Shown here: piece by piece, positions 42,800-52,326 of the stretch
Numbering within the stretch: the first letter of the stretch is position 1
Layout: each line of letters opens with the position of its first letter
Source: Saccharicrinis fermentans DSM 9555 = JCM 21142
GTDB lineage: Bacteria > Bacteroidota > Bacteroidia > Bacteroidales > Marinilabiliaceae
Direction: 5' to 3'
NCBI RefSeq assembly: GCF_000517085.1
Contig: NZ_KI912107.1
Location: 4,709,980-4,773,979, forward strand
DNA: 64,000 nt
Program-made: the position numbers and the translations under genes
The notes under the pieces: model-generated
The model's input: only the letters and a program-made list of their open reading frames with translations
What the model was told of the DNA's origin: nothing
Databases searched by the model: none

Positions 42800-45334
42800 T
42801 TAAGGGGTGGTAATTAAAACATCATTATTCTGAGAGATATCTTTAGGGTTGGTTGTTGAGGAAGGATGTATCTTCCATGTTAACTCTTCCTGTTCATCGA
42901 TATCGACAGAGATTGTATCATTTTTTGATAATGCATTGCTTATTAAATACTTAGAAATAGGTCGGCGTAGATAGTTTCGAATAATACTATTGACCTGCCG
43001 GGCGCCATATTTAGGTGTAAATCCTTTGTGAGCCAACATGCGTTTAGCCGCCTCGCTGACTTCAATGGCGATGCCTTTTTTATCGAGTACTTCCACTATA
43101 TTTTGAAATTGTATATCAAAAATTTTCAGCAAAACATCTTCGCTAATAGGAGAGAAGGGGACAATTTCGGAGAGACGTGCTAAATATTCGGGTCGGAAAT
43201 ATTGGCCCATTACATCCATTATTTGGGTGGTGGTTGGTTTTTTTCCTGCTTCTTTTTGTTCCATTAACCATTGACTTCCTACATTAGAGGTAAAAAGTAT
43301 GATGGCATTTGAAAAATCACCTTCTTTGCCCAGTCGGTCGTGTAATTTACCTTCGTCCATAATCTGCAGGAAGATATCGTATACTGAGGAATGGGCTTTC
43401 TCTATCTCGTCGAATAGTACCACAGCATAGGGTTGTTGGCGGATTTTATTTACCAACATACCCCCTTCTTCATAACCCACATATCCAGGAGGAGCTCCGT
43501 ATAATAATGCTGCCGAGTGTTCCTCTTTAAACTCTGACATATCAAAGCGAATCATGGCTTTTTCGTCGTTAAAAAGAATTTCGGCCAGGGCTTTGGCCAG
43601 CTCCGTTTTTCCCGTTCCTGTTGGTCCCAACAAAAAGAATGAGCCAATGGGTTGTCCGGGTTTATTCATACCACTGCGTGATTCGAGTATGGCATCCACC
43701 AATGACTTGAGCGCTTCATCCTGTCCCACCACTCTGCGGCGAAGCAGGTTTTCCATATTCATAAGGCGTTCTTTTTCGCCCGATTGTATTTTCCCAATAG
43801 GGATGCCTGTTTTATTGGAGATGATGGCTGCGATTTCATGTCCAGTAACCATCTCTATTTTATCTTTTACAAATTCACCCATTTTGTCGAGGGCTTCGCT
43901 GAGGTAGCTATACCATTCTTCGTACGACTCTATCTCATTGGTATCCTTTTCTTGGGTAAGAACACCCAAAAGTACCGGGCTCAATTTGTTTTGCATCGAA
44001 AGGTAGATCATCTGAAGTTTGTTCGCTCTCTCTTCCGCAGTTTGTTCCATAGCCTCTTCAACTTCGGCCATTTGTTTATTTAGTTCTAGAATGTCTTGGG
44101 GGGCTGTTTCGTTGACCATCTTTACCGCCGACATGGTACGATCCAATAAATCGATGGCTGAGTCAGGTAAGCGCCGGTCTTTCACATAACGTTTAGCCAG
44201 GTTCACACAATCGTGAATAGCTTCAGGTTGCACATCAATTTTATGGTAGTCGGTATAGTGTTTTAGTACCGACTTGAGCATAAAAGCAGCCGATTGGTTA
44301 TCGGGCTCATCAATCTGCAGCACTTCAAAACGGCGGCTAAAAGCATGATCCGGTTCCACCAGTTTGCGGTATTCATCAATGGTGGTTACGCCAATCACCG
44401 TTAGGTTTCCTTTGGATAGTTCCGGTTTTAGAATACCTGCAGCACCCGAGTTTCCTTGCTTAGGATCCAGTAGGACATGTATCTCATCAATAAATAGGAT
44501 AGCCCTGTCAATTTGGTTAATCTCTTTGATGAGGTTTTTCAGTCGGTCTTCAATTTCGCCTTTATAAGTGGCGCCAGCAATTAAAGCACCGCTATCTAAC
44601 TCGTATACCGTTGAACCTTCCAGGTACGAGGGCACTTTATTATGGGCGATATTAAAAGCCAGTCCATCCACCAAGGCTGTTTTTCCTACGCCGGAATCTC
44701 CTGTAATTAGCACGTTGGGTTTTCGATGACGGCCGAGTATCTCCATCATCATGCGTGTTTCTTTATCGCGGCGTACTGTGGCGTGAATTTTTAAATCCAG
44801 TGCGAGAGCTGTTTTGTCGATGCAATATTTAGCGATGGATACCCGGGTTTGGTTTTCAATGCCCTGGTCGTCGCTGATAATATTACCAATAGCCGCATTG
44901 GTTTGAGAATCTTGCACAAATAGCTCATAGATCTCATTTTCGCGGATGGGGAATGATTTTAGTTGGTTGGCATCAAAGCCAACGCCGGGTTTAGATAAAG
45001 CCGTGAGTACACATATGGGATTTATCTCCAACAGACCCCATTTAAGTCGGATATTATCTGCCTCTTCAAATACTTCGGCTATTTCAGGGGTGGCTGTTAG
45101 TTCCGAAACAGCGCCATCTCTGGGCGCATCGTCCATGCGTACCTCGGCCCACTCTTCTAAATAAGCAATATCCTTATCCAAGCTTTGGATAAATCCCTTT
45201 AGGCCAATTTCCGGATGCAATATTGCTTTTAAGAGGTGGGCGGGAGTATAGCAACTGTTACCATACTCCCTGGCAATCCCCTGCGCAATGCGCACCGAAG
45301 TTTTGACTGACTCATTTAAATTCAAAAAATCCAT
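42800..45334 (-). CDS. clpV: ClpV/TssH sheath-disassembly AAA+ ATPase
   Basis: 844 residues with ClpB layout. An N-terminal Clp_N domain carries two repeats (SVRIAQGIAREYGNSCYTPA, PICVLTALSKPGVGF). AAA domain 1 has Walker A TGDSGVGKTALVDG near residue 212 and Walker B AILFIDEIHVLL. A short middle coiled coil follows (EVEEAMEQTAEERANKLQ). AAA domain 2 has Walker A LGPTGTGKTELAKAL near 595 and VLFDEIEKAHSSVYD, then the Clp D2-small domain. The short middle region fits ClpV more than ClpB. It unfolds contracted TssB/C sheaths in the cytoplasm. It lies 37 bases after tssC, in the same operon. Confidence 0.94.
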   Translation of the reverse strand: MDFLNLNESVKTSVRIAQGIAREYGNSCYTPAHLLKAILHPEIGLKGFIQSLDKDIAYLEEWAEVRMDDAPRDGAVSELTATPEIAEVFEEADNIRLKWGLLEINPICVLTALSKPGVGFDANQLKSFPIRENEIYELFVQDSQTNAAIGNIISDDQGIENQTRVSIAKYCIDKTALALDLKIHATVRRDKETRMMMEILGRHRKPNVLITGDSGVGKTALVDGLAFNIAHNKVPSYLEGSTVYELDSGALIAGATYKGEIEDRLKNLIKEINQIDRAILFIDEIHVLLDPKQGNSGAAGILKPELSKGNLTVIGVTTIDEYRKLVEPDHAFSRRFEVLQIDEPDNQSAAFMLKSVLKHYTDYHKIDVQPEAIHDCVNLAKRYVKDRRLPDSAIDLLDRTMSAVKMVNETAPQDILELNKQMAEVEEAMEQTAEERANKLQMIYLSMQNKLSPVLLGVLTQEKDTNEIESYEEWYSYLSEALDKMGEFVKDKIEMVTGHEIAAIISNKTGIPIGKIQSGEKERLMNMENLLRRRVVGQDEALKSLVDAILESRSGMNKPGQPIGSFFLLGPTGTGKTELAKALAEILFNDEKAMIRFDMSEFKEEHSAALLYGAPPGYVGYEEGGMLVNKIRQQPYAVVLFDEIEKAHSSVYDIFLQIMDEGKLHDRLGKEGDFSNAIILFTSNVGSQWLMEQKEAGKKPTTTQIMDVMGQYFRPEYLARLSEIVPFSPISEDVLLKIFDIQFQNIVEVLDKKGIAIEVSEAAKRMLAHKGFTPKYGARQVNSIIRNYLRRPISKYLISNALSKNDTISVDIDEQEELTWKIHPSSTTNPKDISQNNDVLITTP

Positions 45335-45370
45335 CTATTCGGCTTTTGTAATCATTACGATTCATATATA

Positions 45371-46753
45371 TTATGCTTGTTCTACCTCAGAGTTCCATTC
45401 AGCCCCATCATCACCTTTGATACCGTCTAGTTTGATAACAAAGCTTTTAGCAGGGAAATAAGGAGTTAAATGAATATCCAGGAAGATGCGGTCTTTTTGA
45501 TTTGGGTCACGTTCGAAGCGTACGATCTTAAATTTTTCGATTAATCGATCCGGTCCTTGCACCCCGTCCAAAAACTTAACGATTTGAGAACGTAGGTCGC
45601 GCTCTGCTTTAGAGTTCCAGTTCTCGAAAGAACGACGGTTTAAGAAATCGAACAATACCTTTGTGATATAATCAAATACCCTTACTACCGAATAAGTCTG
45701 TAAGCCAAGATTATCGCCATTGAATAATGTTTTAGCAGAGAAGGCCATCACTTTGCCGTATTCATTCACCATTGGAATAAGACCCATTTTTTCCAGTTGT
45801 GATATTTCACTTTTCTTTAATGGGAAAGTAACACCATCTACTTCGTTGATACTGCCATATTTTTTACCGGCTGTAACCTGCGACATAAGGGTGCGATATA
45901 CTTTTCCGGCCAAGGCGGCAGATGGTGGAACATGTAAATCCTCTTCTTCATTTAATTCGGCATATTTGCCACGACCCACCAACCAGTTACAACACATGGT
46001 TGTGTTGGCTTTAAAGGTATCACCACCAGCAAGATTAGAGGAGAAAAACATTTCTACGACATCGTCTGGTTTTTCTAAATCTGCAAAGTCGGTAAATAGC
46101 ATTACCTTATTATTATGTGCAATCTTCGCCCATTTTTCAACCACCTTATTGGATCCCAGATAGCCTGGTATAGCCAAAATAGAGTAGTTCATTCTTAGGT
46201 CTAGTTTGTCGTAATTTTGTTTGAGTTCATCGGCCACATAGTCGATAAAACGTGAATTATCCAAGTCAGTTATTTGCTCTGGCGCAGCATTGACAATTGT
46301 GATATTGGTTAACTTATCCGCTTCTGTATTTTTGTAAAATAGCATAACAGAGCGGTACGATCTTTCCAGTTCCTTGACGGTATTAACGGCCAATAGCTGA
46401 CTTTCGGCAAGTTTTGCGGATACGGACTCTGCCTTAGATTTACTTTTTTCGAGCATATCAGTGATGCTGTCAGAGGATGTTAGTAAATCTACCCACAAGT
46501 CTATGGTATTTTTTAAGGCTTCGCGTTCTCCGGCTTTTTGTTCGTCTGTAAGAAAAATCTTTTTACGAGCTTTGCGTTCCGGGTTTAGGTTTTGAATACC
46601 ATCAACGGATGACTCCAAGAAGTTAAAGCCACCGAACTTATTGAGTTTGCCAATGGAATCTGTTAATGAATGAGCGTTCAATTCTTTTTTAGAACCGTTT
46701 TTGGCTTGCTTTGTGTCGGCTACGGGAGTAGCCATCGCAGTATTTTCTGCCAT
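45371..46753 (-). CDS. tssC: TssC sheath large subunit
   Basis: 460 residues. Sheath-protein features: LNKFGGFNFLESSVDGIQNL near the N-terminus, LTNITIVNAAPEQITDLDNS, RMNYSILAIPGYLGSNKVVE and MCCNWLVGRGKYAELNEEED. The C-terminal handle domain closes with LDIHLTPYFPAKSFVIKLDG. With TssB it polymerises into the contractile tail sheath in the cytoplasm. The sequence is of the Bacteroidota TssC branch, distinct from proteobacterial VipB. tssB lies upstream by 32 bases. Confidence 0.93.
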   Translation of the reverse strand: MAENTAMATPVADTKQAKNGSKKELNAHSLTDSIGKLNKFGGFNFLESSVDGIQNLNPERKARKKIFLTDEQKAGEREALKNTIDLWVDLLTSSDSITDMLEKSKSKAESVSAKLAESQLLAVNTVKELERSYRSVMLFYKNTEADKLTNITIVNAAPEQITDLDNSRFIDYVADELKQNYDKLDLRMNYSILAIPGYLGSNKVVEKWAKIAHNNKVMLFTDFADLEKPDDVVEMFFSSNLAGGDTFKANTTMCCNWLVGRGKYAELNEEEDLHVPPSAALAGKVYRTLMSQVTAGKKYGSINEVDGVTFPLKKSEISQLEKMGLIPMVNEYGKVMAFSAKTLFNGDNLGLQTYSVVRVFDYITKVLFDFLNRRSFENWNSKAERDLRSQIVKFLDGVQGPDRLIEKFKIVRFERDPNQKDRIFLDIHLTPYFPAKSFVIKLDGIKGDDGAEWNSEVEQA

Positions 46754-46785
46754 GATATGATGTTTTAATGATAGCGTTATAAAAA

Positions 46786-47232
46786 TTAGTCTTCAAGTTC
46801 TTTTCTTAATTGCACCAAGGCATTGATAAAGGCCTCTTTGGTTTCAGGATCTTCCAGGGCTCTTTGTAGCACTTTGTTTGAACGTAATTGTTTAGTCAGT
46901 AATTCGTAGAAATTATTTTGCTGACTCAAATTGTTCATGAATTTGCTTTGTTGCGTCATGTTTTTCACGCTAAAATCACCTACGTTTGAAAATTTCATAT
47001 TTTCAGTAACAGGCTGTCCGTCCTCATTTTCAAACTCGATATCAATATTTGGCATAAAGTGCGCAAATACATCTTCTATTGTACTTAGCTTTTCAACTGC
47101 TTCAGGGTTGGCTGGTTCTTCTGCGGTTAGTTTTTCAATGAGCAGTGTTCTGTTGTCTGGTATTTGGGCGATAGACTCTGATCCATCTATTTTTACTTCG
47201 TTACCGCCTATTTCATAATCAAGGATTGCCAT
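46786..47232 (-). CDS. tssB: TssB sheath small subunit
   Basis: 148 residues from the ATG at 47232 (MAILDYEIGGNEVKIDGS). A longer in-frame extension upstream reads like untranslated sequence. Features: FAHFMPNIDIEFENEDGQPV, MKFSNVGDFSVKNMTQQS and a helical C-terminus ALEDPETKEAFINALVQLRK typical for the sheath interface with TssC. It forms the sheath heterodimer in the cytoplasm. The gene stands between hcp and tssC in the operon. Confidence 0.92.
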   Translation of the reverse strand: MAILDYEIGGNEVKIDGSESIAQIPDNRTLLIEKLTAEEPANPEAVEKLSTIEDVFAHFMPNIDIEFENEDGQPVTENMKFSNVGDFSVKNMTQQSKFMNNLSQQNNFYELLTKQLRSNKVLQRALEDPETKEAFINALVQLRKELED

Positions 47233-47310
47233 AATGTATTTTTTAAATAATTTGGAAAAATTGAAAGAAAGATACTTACTCAAGTACTGAGTAAGTATCC
47301 ATTTTTAAAA

Positions 47311-47700
47311 CTAGTTTGGCCAGTTTTGCTCGTATTGAGCTCCACCAATTTTTAGAACTTGTGCCGAAACAATAAATGTAGTTGACATTGGGCGAGCCCC
47401 AACTACATCAATTGATTCTTCGAAAGAAATGATATACCCATTCTCCCAAGTCAATTCTTTCATTTTTGCTTCTTCATCTCCTTTTTTAAAGATTACACTT
47501 CCTGTAATTGGTTTGAACTGATTCACCATTTGTTCAAGAATAGATGTGTCTTCTGTTGACTCAACACGTACGCGAACTTTTCCTCCGTAAATGTTGGATG
47601 CTGGTCTACCTTTTGAATCAACATCTCTTTCTAGTTTGTAATCACAATCTAGCACATCAAATTCTTTGCCTGCTAAACTTAGGGTTGCTCTAAAAGCCAT
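47311..47700 (-). CDS. hcp: Hcp/TssD main tube protein
   Basis: 129 residues: FRATLSLAGKEFDVLDCDYK, ASNIYGGKVRVRVESTED, TWENGYIISFEESIDVVG and GGAQYEQNWPN. It is the most typical TssD of the locus and sits directly before tssB/tssC, as in other Bacteroidota systems, so it is the best candidate for the bulk tube subunit. The upstream gap (47,701-47,892) holds a short AT-rich spacer that could contain an internal promoter. Confidence 0.93.
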   Translation of the reverse strand: MAFRATLSLAGKEFDVLDCDYKLERDVDSKGRPASNIYGGKVRVRVESTEDTSILEQMVNQFKPITGSVIFKKGDEEAKMKELTWENGYIISFEESIDVVGARPMSTTFIVSAQVLKIGGAQYEQNWPN

Positions 47701-47892
47701 AATTAAAAAATTTAGTTAATTAAAATATTTGCATGTTTGGTTACAGTACATGCTATTGACTGTTTTTTTTGTATAATAATATTTTTGTTTTTTTTATAAT
47801 CTATTTCTCGTGTATTGTTTGATGGTGAAAAATATGGTTGCTTGTGTGGTGTTTTTAGTTTTATATTTCCACTATTGTTGAAGCTCCAATAT

Positions 47893-50304
47893 TTACGGTA
47901 ACCAATCTGCATTTACCCAGTAATAATTTTCGCCGGCTGAAGTAAAGCTTACTTTATCATTAATTTCGCGATCTAAAATGCTCTTTTTCATTTTGTAATG
48001 TTCGAGCAGTGTTTCAAATTCCTCATCGCTTAAAACATGTTTGAACGAAAGGAATTTCCGTTTTGTAAGTGATTTTATATCTGTATTGATTAGTATTTTG
48101 CTTTTTGTAGGTGCTTGAAAAATTAACTCGCTTACTTTAGCGAGTGATTGTTTCTTTGGTTTAGTTTTGGTTTTGCAATAATTGCAGGTGTATATTTCGC
48201 TTAATAGCAAATTTTTTAATGTTTTGCGTGACTTGCGTGTGGATAAGTATTTTGTAATAGGGGGATTCTCCGGGTCTTCATATACCGGCGTTTCATTGGT
48301 AAAGAACTCGTCAGGGCAATCACATGCTTTTTTCGTTTTCGTTTTTTTTGTTTTACCTACTATTTTTATTCTAGTGTCCACATTTAACTCTGCTATATTG
48401 TCAACGATGGTTCTTATGTTTTCCAACTCTTTTTCAGAGAGTAATAATTGGTAGTTTATGATAGAGTCTTGCGCCATGGTGTCGATATAATTCTGATACC
48501 ATAGGGGATATGTTTTCTGGAAACTTTTTTTGAAATTGGGACCAATTTTATGGTTTTGGGTCAAATTAAAGTGAGTTAAAAAAGAGGCGTCGTATTTGTC
48601 TTTGGAATTACCTACTGTGATAAAAGCTTTGTTAATACTTTTTACTAAGTTTTGATGGTCGGCTTTAATTTGCTGTATAAAACTATCGATGGATGTGTTG
48701 AGTTGGTTGAAATCTACAGTTTGGCTTTTCTCAGGAAAATAGATGCCGCCTTGTGTCATACTTCGTTTAGGAAAGTCCAAATAGAAAGCATTTTTAGATT
48801 TTTCTTCAAATACATTATTTTTCCGTAATTGATCGGAATAGACAATACGTTCGCGTTTTTTTGTTGCGATTAATTGGGCTGTGGCATGAATTAGATCTGT
48901 AAACTGTGTAACAAAATTGTTATAGTCGTTGCCTTCGTCAGAAAACATCTGGTAAGCCAAAAAGCGACAATTGTTTTGTGCGGCTCGTCGGGCTATTGGG
49001 TGTTCATCCCAAGTGTTGCTTTGTCCTTTTTCGCCAAATACAACCACTAGATTGGTGGCTGGTTTTTGTTGCTCAATGATATCCATGCAGGTGCCTAAGC
49101 CTTTCCATGATAGCTTAGAAGGTAGTGCATGCAAAGGTTCGCCTTTGGTTATGCGCACCAATTGGGTGATAATGTCATTGATATTATCTGTAAAGTTGAC
49201 AGTGTCCATCTTTAGTTTACCAGCTTGGTAGTTGGCAATCACCGAAGAGAATTGGAAAGAGTAATTATTTTGTGCATCACGGAATATGGGGTTCATATTC
49301 TGAAATGAATTAATGAGCGCAGGTAATTGTATCATGGTTTTTTGACCTGGTTCTATGTAAAATAATACATTGATATGCTCAAGTTCCTTCTCAATTTGTA
49401 TTTTATCTTTAAAGGAAATGGTATTACCATTTACGTTAAAGATGCAATTATCGCTTCGGTCGATAACAGGTAATAATGATGCTGTTTTGTATACCTGGGG
49501 GTTGTTGCTTGCTTTTATTAATACCGGACTGTAACGCATGGAATTTGGTCTGGAGGCCGGTGATTTGCTTGCTGTGTAAGATGAGTTGTTGATAAATAAT
49601 TGTTGTCCAATGTTTTGTATGAGGACATCATTCACCCATCCGATAATACTTGTCTTTACATTGTCAGGACTGATATAGGGCGTTTTTGAAATGAGAACCT
49701 TGTTTCTTTCGGTGGCACGCTTCATTATATATACAATGTCGTAAAGTCCTTGTAAGTGTGTTAGGTTGTACAGGTTAGGGTTCTTAAATAATTTTACAGA
49801 GTCCTGCTCAAAAAATAAGTGCGCATTGTTAACCGTTAGTGTATCCGCGATGGCGAGTATCGATTTCTTTTTCAATCCTGATCTGATATCAGTGACACTC
49901 TGGTTGTCGAGTAATAATTTGGATTGATGTATCCATCCGTAATATTCAGCTTTTTTACGATCTGCTAAGCTTCCGTTTTTAACAATGGCAGGGTCGTATT
50001 TAAGAACCTTCAAATAGCCGCGATGATGGCCTATTACCAATAGGGGTTCTAAAAACTCCAAGTCTTTAAACTTTATTTTCCCCCCTGGACTCATCGTGGT
50101 TGTGTTTTTTTCACGGTCGGAGTATACGATCCATTCTTTTTTGTTGATGATCGATTTAGCTGCTTTTAGTTCATCAATGCAATAGTTATACGAATGCGTT
50201 TTGGGTGTTTTTTTTATTCGAGTAAAAACGTTCACCGGCCCGCATGCAGTAATAAAGCAAATGCTCAAAATGAACAAACTTATCGTATAATTTTTCCTCT
50301 TCAT
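47893..50304 (-). CDS. tssR: TssR, large lipoprotein of the subtype iii T6SS
   Basis: 803 residues. Lipoprotein signal MKRKNYTISLFILSICFITACG. The body has no repeats. A central region with TNLVVVFGEKGQSNTW, preceded by a helical stretch, recalls a von Willebrand-like fold (inference), and the C-terminal part contains a CDCPDEFF ... CNYCKTK cysteine cluster. TssR is one of the components found only in Bacteroidota T6SS and thought to take the place of the missing TssJLM envelope complex. Its start overlaps the stop of the upstream PKD gene by one base, so they are translationally coupled. Confidence 0.85.
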   Translation of the reverse strand: MKRKNYTISLFILSICFITACGPVNVFTRIKKTPKTHSYNYCIDELKAAKSIINKKEWIVYSDREKNTTTMSPGGKIKFKDLEFLEPLLVIGHHRGYLKVLKYDPAIVKNGSLADRKKAEYYGWIHQSKLLLDNQSVTDIRSGLKKKSILAIADTLTVNNAHLFFEQDSVKLFKNPNLYNLTHLQGLYDIVYIMKRATERNKVLISKTPYISPDNVKTSIIGWVNDVLIQNIGQQLFINNSSYTASKSPASRPNSMRYSPVLIKASNNPQVYKTASLLPVIDRSDNCIFNVNGNTISFKDKIQIEKELEHINVLFYIEPGQKTMIQLPALINSFQNMNPIFRDAQNNYSFQFSSVIANYQAGKLKMDTVNFTDNINDIITQLVRITKGEPLHALPSKLSWKGLGTCMDIIEQQKPATNLVVVFGEKGQSNTWDEHPIARRAAQNNCRFLAYQMFSDEGNDYNNFVTQFTDLIHATAQLIATKKRERIVYSDQLRKNNVFEEKSKNAFYLDFPKRSMTQGGIYFPEKSQTVDFNQLNTSIDSFIQQIKADHQNLVKSINKAFITVGNSKDKYDASFLTHFNLTQNHKIGPNFKKSFQKTYPLWYQNYIDTMAQDSIINYQLLLSEKELENIRTIVDNIAELNVDTRIKIVGKTKKTKTKKACDCPDEFFTNETPVYEDPENPPITKYLSTRKSRKTLKNLLLSEIYTCNYCKTKTKPKKQSLAKVSELIFQAPTKSKILINTDIKSLTKRKFLSFKHVLSDEEFETLLEHYKMKKSILDREINDKVSFTSAGENYYWVNADWLP

Positions 50305-51215
50305 TAGGGCTTTTGGATTTGTTGGTTTGAATCGTACTGGATGACAGTTATTTTGTCAATGCAAGTGTTGTTTTCTTTATCCAAGTCAACCAGTACATTT
50401 TCGATGATGGTTTTATTGGCTTTACCAACAATTTTTAAACCTTGACAATAGGAATAGAAATCGTTGTATTTATTGTTATTGATTACTACGAGGGTGTTGG
50501 CATCCTGGCAGAGATATTTATTTAATATTTTATTATAATGTAGGTTAAATGATTTTCCCAAGGCAATGGCCTGAAGGTTTTCTTTGATATCCAGACCTAT
50601 CAGTGACAATACATCTGTTGTATCGTTTTCCTGGTATTGAGCAATCACCTCTATTTGATGTCGAATAGGATATTTAGTGGTTTCCGTGGATAAGAGTACA
50701 TCATATATTCCAGGTTGTGAGTAGGCATAGAGTGTTTTTTTCTCTCTGGAGTCTACCATTCCGGTTTCGCCAAATTCCCAGCGCCACTTTTCGGCATTTC
50801 CAATACCTTTAAATATCACTAGTTCGTTTTGCATGGCTTTAGATGGTGCGTAAATACTTATTATCGAGTTTTGTGATTCCGTATCAATCGGGTTCTTTAC
50901 TTCTATGAGGAAATACTTTTCTCTTTCATTGTTAATGGTTAGTCTGATTTGGTATTTTCCTGGTTCCTGATAGCTGTATTGGCCACGGGCACTGCTTAAT
51001 TTATCGCCATTGCCAAATTCCCACAGCCATTCACGTGCCCCTTTGGTGCTGTCGGCAAAAGATATGGCTTGGTCGGTTTCTACCAGTACGTGAGAAACTT
51101 TAGCCAGTACTATTTTTTCATTGGAACAAGATCTGATGACTGTTGAAAAGATAAGAACTGCGATGGCAGCAATACCTATCACAATGAAAATTTTTATGTT
51201 AGATAATTTATGCAT
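50304..51215 (-). CDS. TssP-like membrane protein with PKD domains
   Basis: 303 residues: one N-terminal membrane helix (IFIVIGIAAIAVLIFSTVI) and two PKD-type beta-sandwiches. The first holds EWLWEFGNGDKLSSARGQYS then YQEPGKYQIRLTI, the second WRWEFGETGMVDSREKKTLY then YSQPGIYDVLL. The W-x-F-G-x-G and PG-x-Y patterns are the PKD signature. The rest is periplasmic. Position between tssO and tssR and the single-pass topology fit the TssP component of Bacteroidota T6SS, so I call it the TssP candidate. The name is from context more than from a diagnostic motif. Confidence 0.7.
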   Translation of the reverse strand: MHKLSNIKIFIVIGIAAIAVLIFSTVIRSCSNEKIVLAKVSHVLVETDQAISFADSTKGAREWLWEFGNGDKLSSARGQYSYQEPGKYQIRLTINNEREKYFLIEVKNPIDTESQNSIISIYAPSKAMQNELVIFKGIGNAEKWRWEFGETGMVDSREKKTLYAYSQPGIYDVLLSTETTKYPIRHQIEVIAQYQENDTTDVLSLIGLDIKENLQAIALGKSFNLHYNKILNKYLCQDANTLVVINNNKYNDFYSYCQGLKIVGKANKTIIENVLVDLDKENNTCIDKITVIQYDSNQQIQKP

Positions 51216-51217
51216 AT

Positions 51218-51742
51218 TTACTTATTGCTAAAATTTGCTTTTATAATCTCAGTCTTTTTATCAATGCCTATTTCACACTCTTCCAGGTTCTTTTTAAAAG
51301 TGATGATATTTTGTTTCTTGCTCCATAATTCTTTTTTGTCGATGAGCCAACTATCATAGAAGTTGGCAATATGTTCAAAGAGTTTTAGTCTTCTGTCCCA
51401 ACTATTTTGGCTATATATGTGGCGTAAGTCGTTGATGAGAAATTTAATATCGCTCTCTTCGTAGCTGGCCTGTACACCCGGGTCAAAGGAGTTGATTCGG
51501 GCATATAACGAATCGCAGGTCTGTGTCATATCGTTTTGTATCACCTGAAAATCTTTGATGCGTTTCATTTTTTTGATGGTGATCATTTTTTTTGTAAATA
51601 CATCCAGGTCTTTGTTTTGTTTTAGTAAGAAATATGTACAAGAACCCAATATGGCGGCAAACATTAAAAACACGTAAGTGTGTCCAATGAACCGTTCGTA
51701 GCGGTTTAAATGTTTTTTGACTTTTAATTTCGATTTTTTCAT
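51218..51742 (-). CDS. TssO-like single-pass protein (second copy)
   Basis: 174 residues: a basic cytoplasmic start (KKSKLKVKKHLNRYERFIGH), one helix (YVFLMFAAILGSCTYFLL), then a helical, coiled-coil-like periplasmic part with CDSLYARINSFDPGVQASYE. It has the same design as its upstream neighbour (short tail, one helix, coiled coil) and lies 12 bases after it. Both fit TssO in layout. In some systems the second gene of this kind is named TssQ, which is a lipoprotein, but no lipobox is present here. Envelope anchor component of the subtype iii T6SS. Confidence 0.65.
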   Translation of the reverse strand: MKKSKLKVKKHLNRYERFIGHTYVFLMFAAILGSCTYFLLKQNKDLDVFTKKMITIKKMKRIKDFQVIQNDMTQTCDSLYARINSFDPGVQASYEESDIKFLINDLRHIYSQNSWDRRLKLFEHIANFYDSWLIDKKELWSKKQNIITFKKNLEECEIGIDKKTEIIKANFSNK

Positions 51743-51754
51743 TTCTCCACTTTA

Positions 51755-52258
51755 TTATTTATTGATCTGAATACCTCCGATGGATAGTTTTCGAACCAGC
51801 TGTTTGTTGTCTTCTATACATCTGGTTAGTTCTTCTTTGGCCAGTCGTTCTTCGATGGCCAGTAATCTAATGGAGTCGTTGACATTTAAAAAAGTGTTGA
51901 CCTGCTTTGTTAGCTTTCTGAATAAATATGAGTCATCTTCGGGTATTTGATTCAAGGCATTGAGTAGTGTCATTTTTTTATTGCTAATTGTCTTTTGCAG
52001 AAGAACATCGTTGATCTTCTCACTGCTATTGAGCATTTGCATATAATTGTATAGGGTATCGATGCGTCCTATCATCTCTATCTGGCAGGCATTGATGCGG
52101 TCATATTCTTGTGTCTTTGAACCAATAAGTGCAAGTTCAGCCTGTGCTGTACGAATAAAAAAGAAAACTGAAAGTACCCCAACTAAGGCTGCACTAACCA
52201 GGCTGAGTGCAAATAGGGCATATGCGAAACGTATTTGTGCGTTATTTTTAGGTTTCAT
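51755..52258 (-). CDS. tssO: TssO-like single-pass protein
   Basis: 167 residues: MKPKNNAQIRFAYALFALSL followed by a transmembrane helix (SAALVGVLSVFFFIRTA) and a helical periplasmic domain with CQIEMIGRIDTLYNYMQML and EERLAKEELTRCIEDNKQLV. The NAQIRFAYALF start resembles TssO proteins of Bacteroidota T6SS as I recall them. It lies 68 bases after tssG and is followed by the second TssO-like gene. Confidence 0.72.
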   Translation of the reverse strand: MKPKNNAQIRFAYALFALSLVSAALVGVLSVFFFIRTAQAELALIGSKTQEYDRINACQIEMIGRIDTLYNYMQMLNSSEKINDVLLQKTISNKKMTLLNALNQIPEDDSYLFRKLTKQVNTFLNVNDSIRLLAIEERLAKEELTRCIEDNKQLVRKLSIGGIQINK

Positions 52259-52326
52259 GTTAGGTTAACTTTAATGGTATCAAATCCTTTAAGAAAGGTG
52301 TTTGTTCTTATTTGTATTCTTTTGTC

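Noticed and set aside
48182-48454. Plus-strand frames inside tssR and other T6SS genes
   Set aside because: They overlap long conserved genes on the opposite strand and have no independent support.
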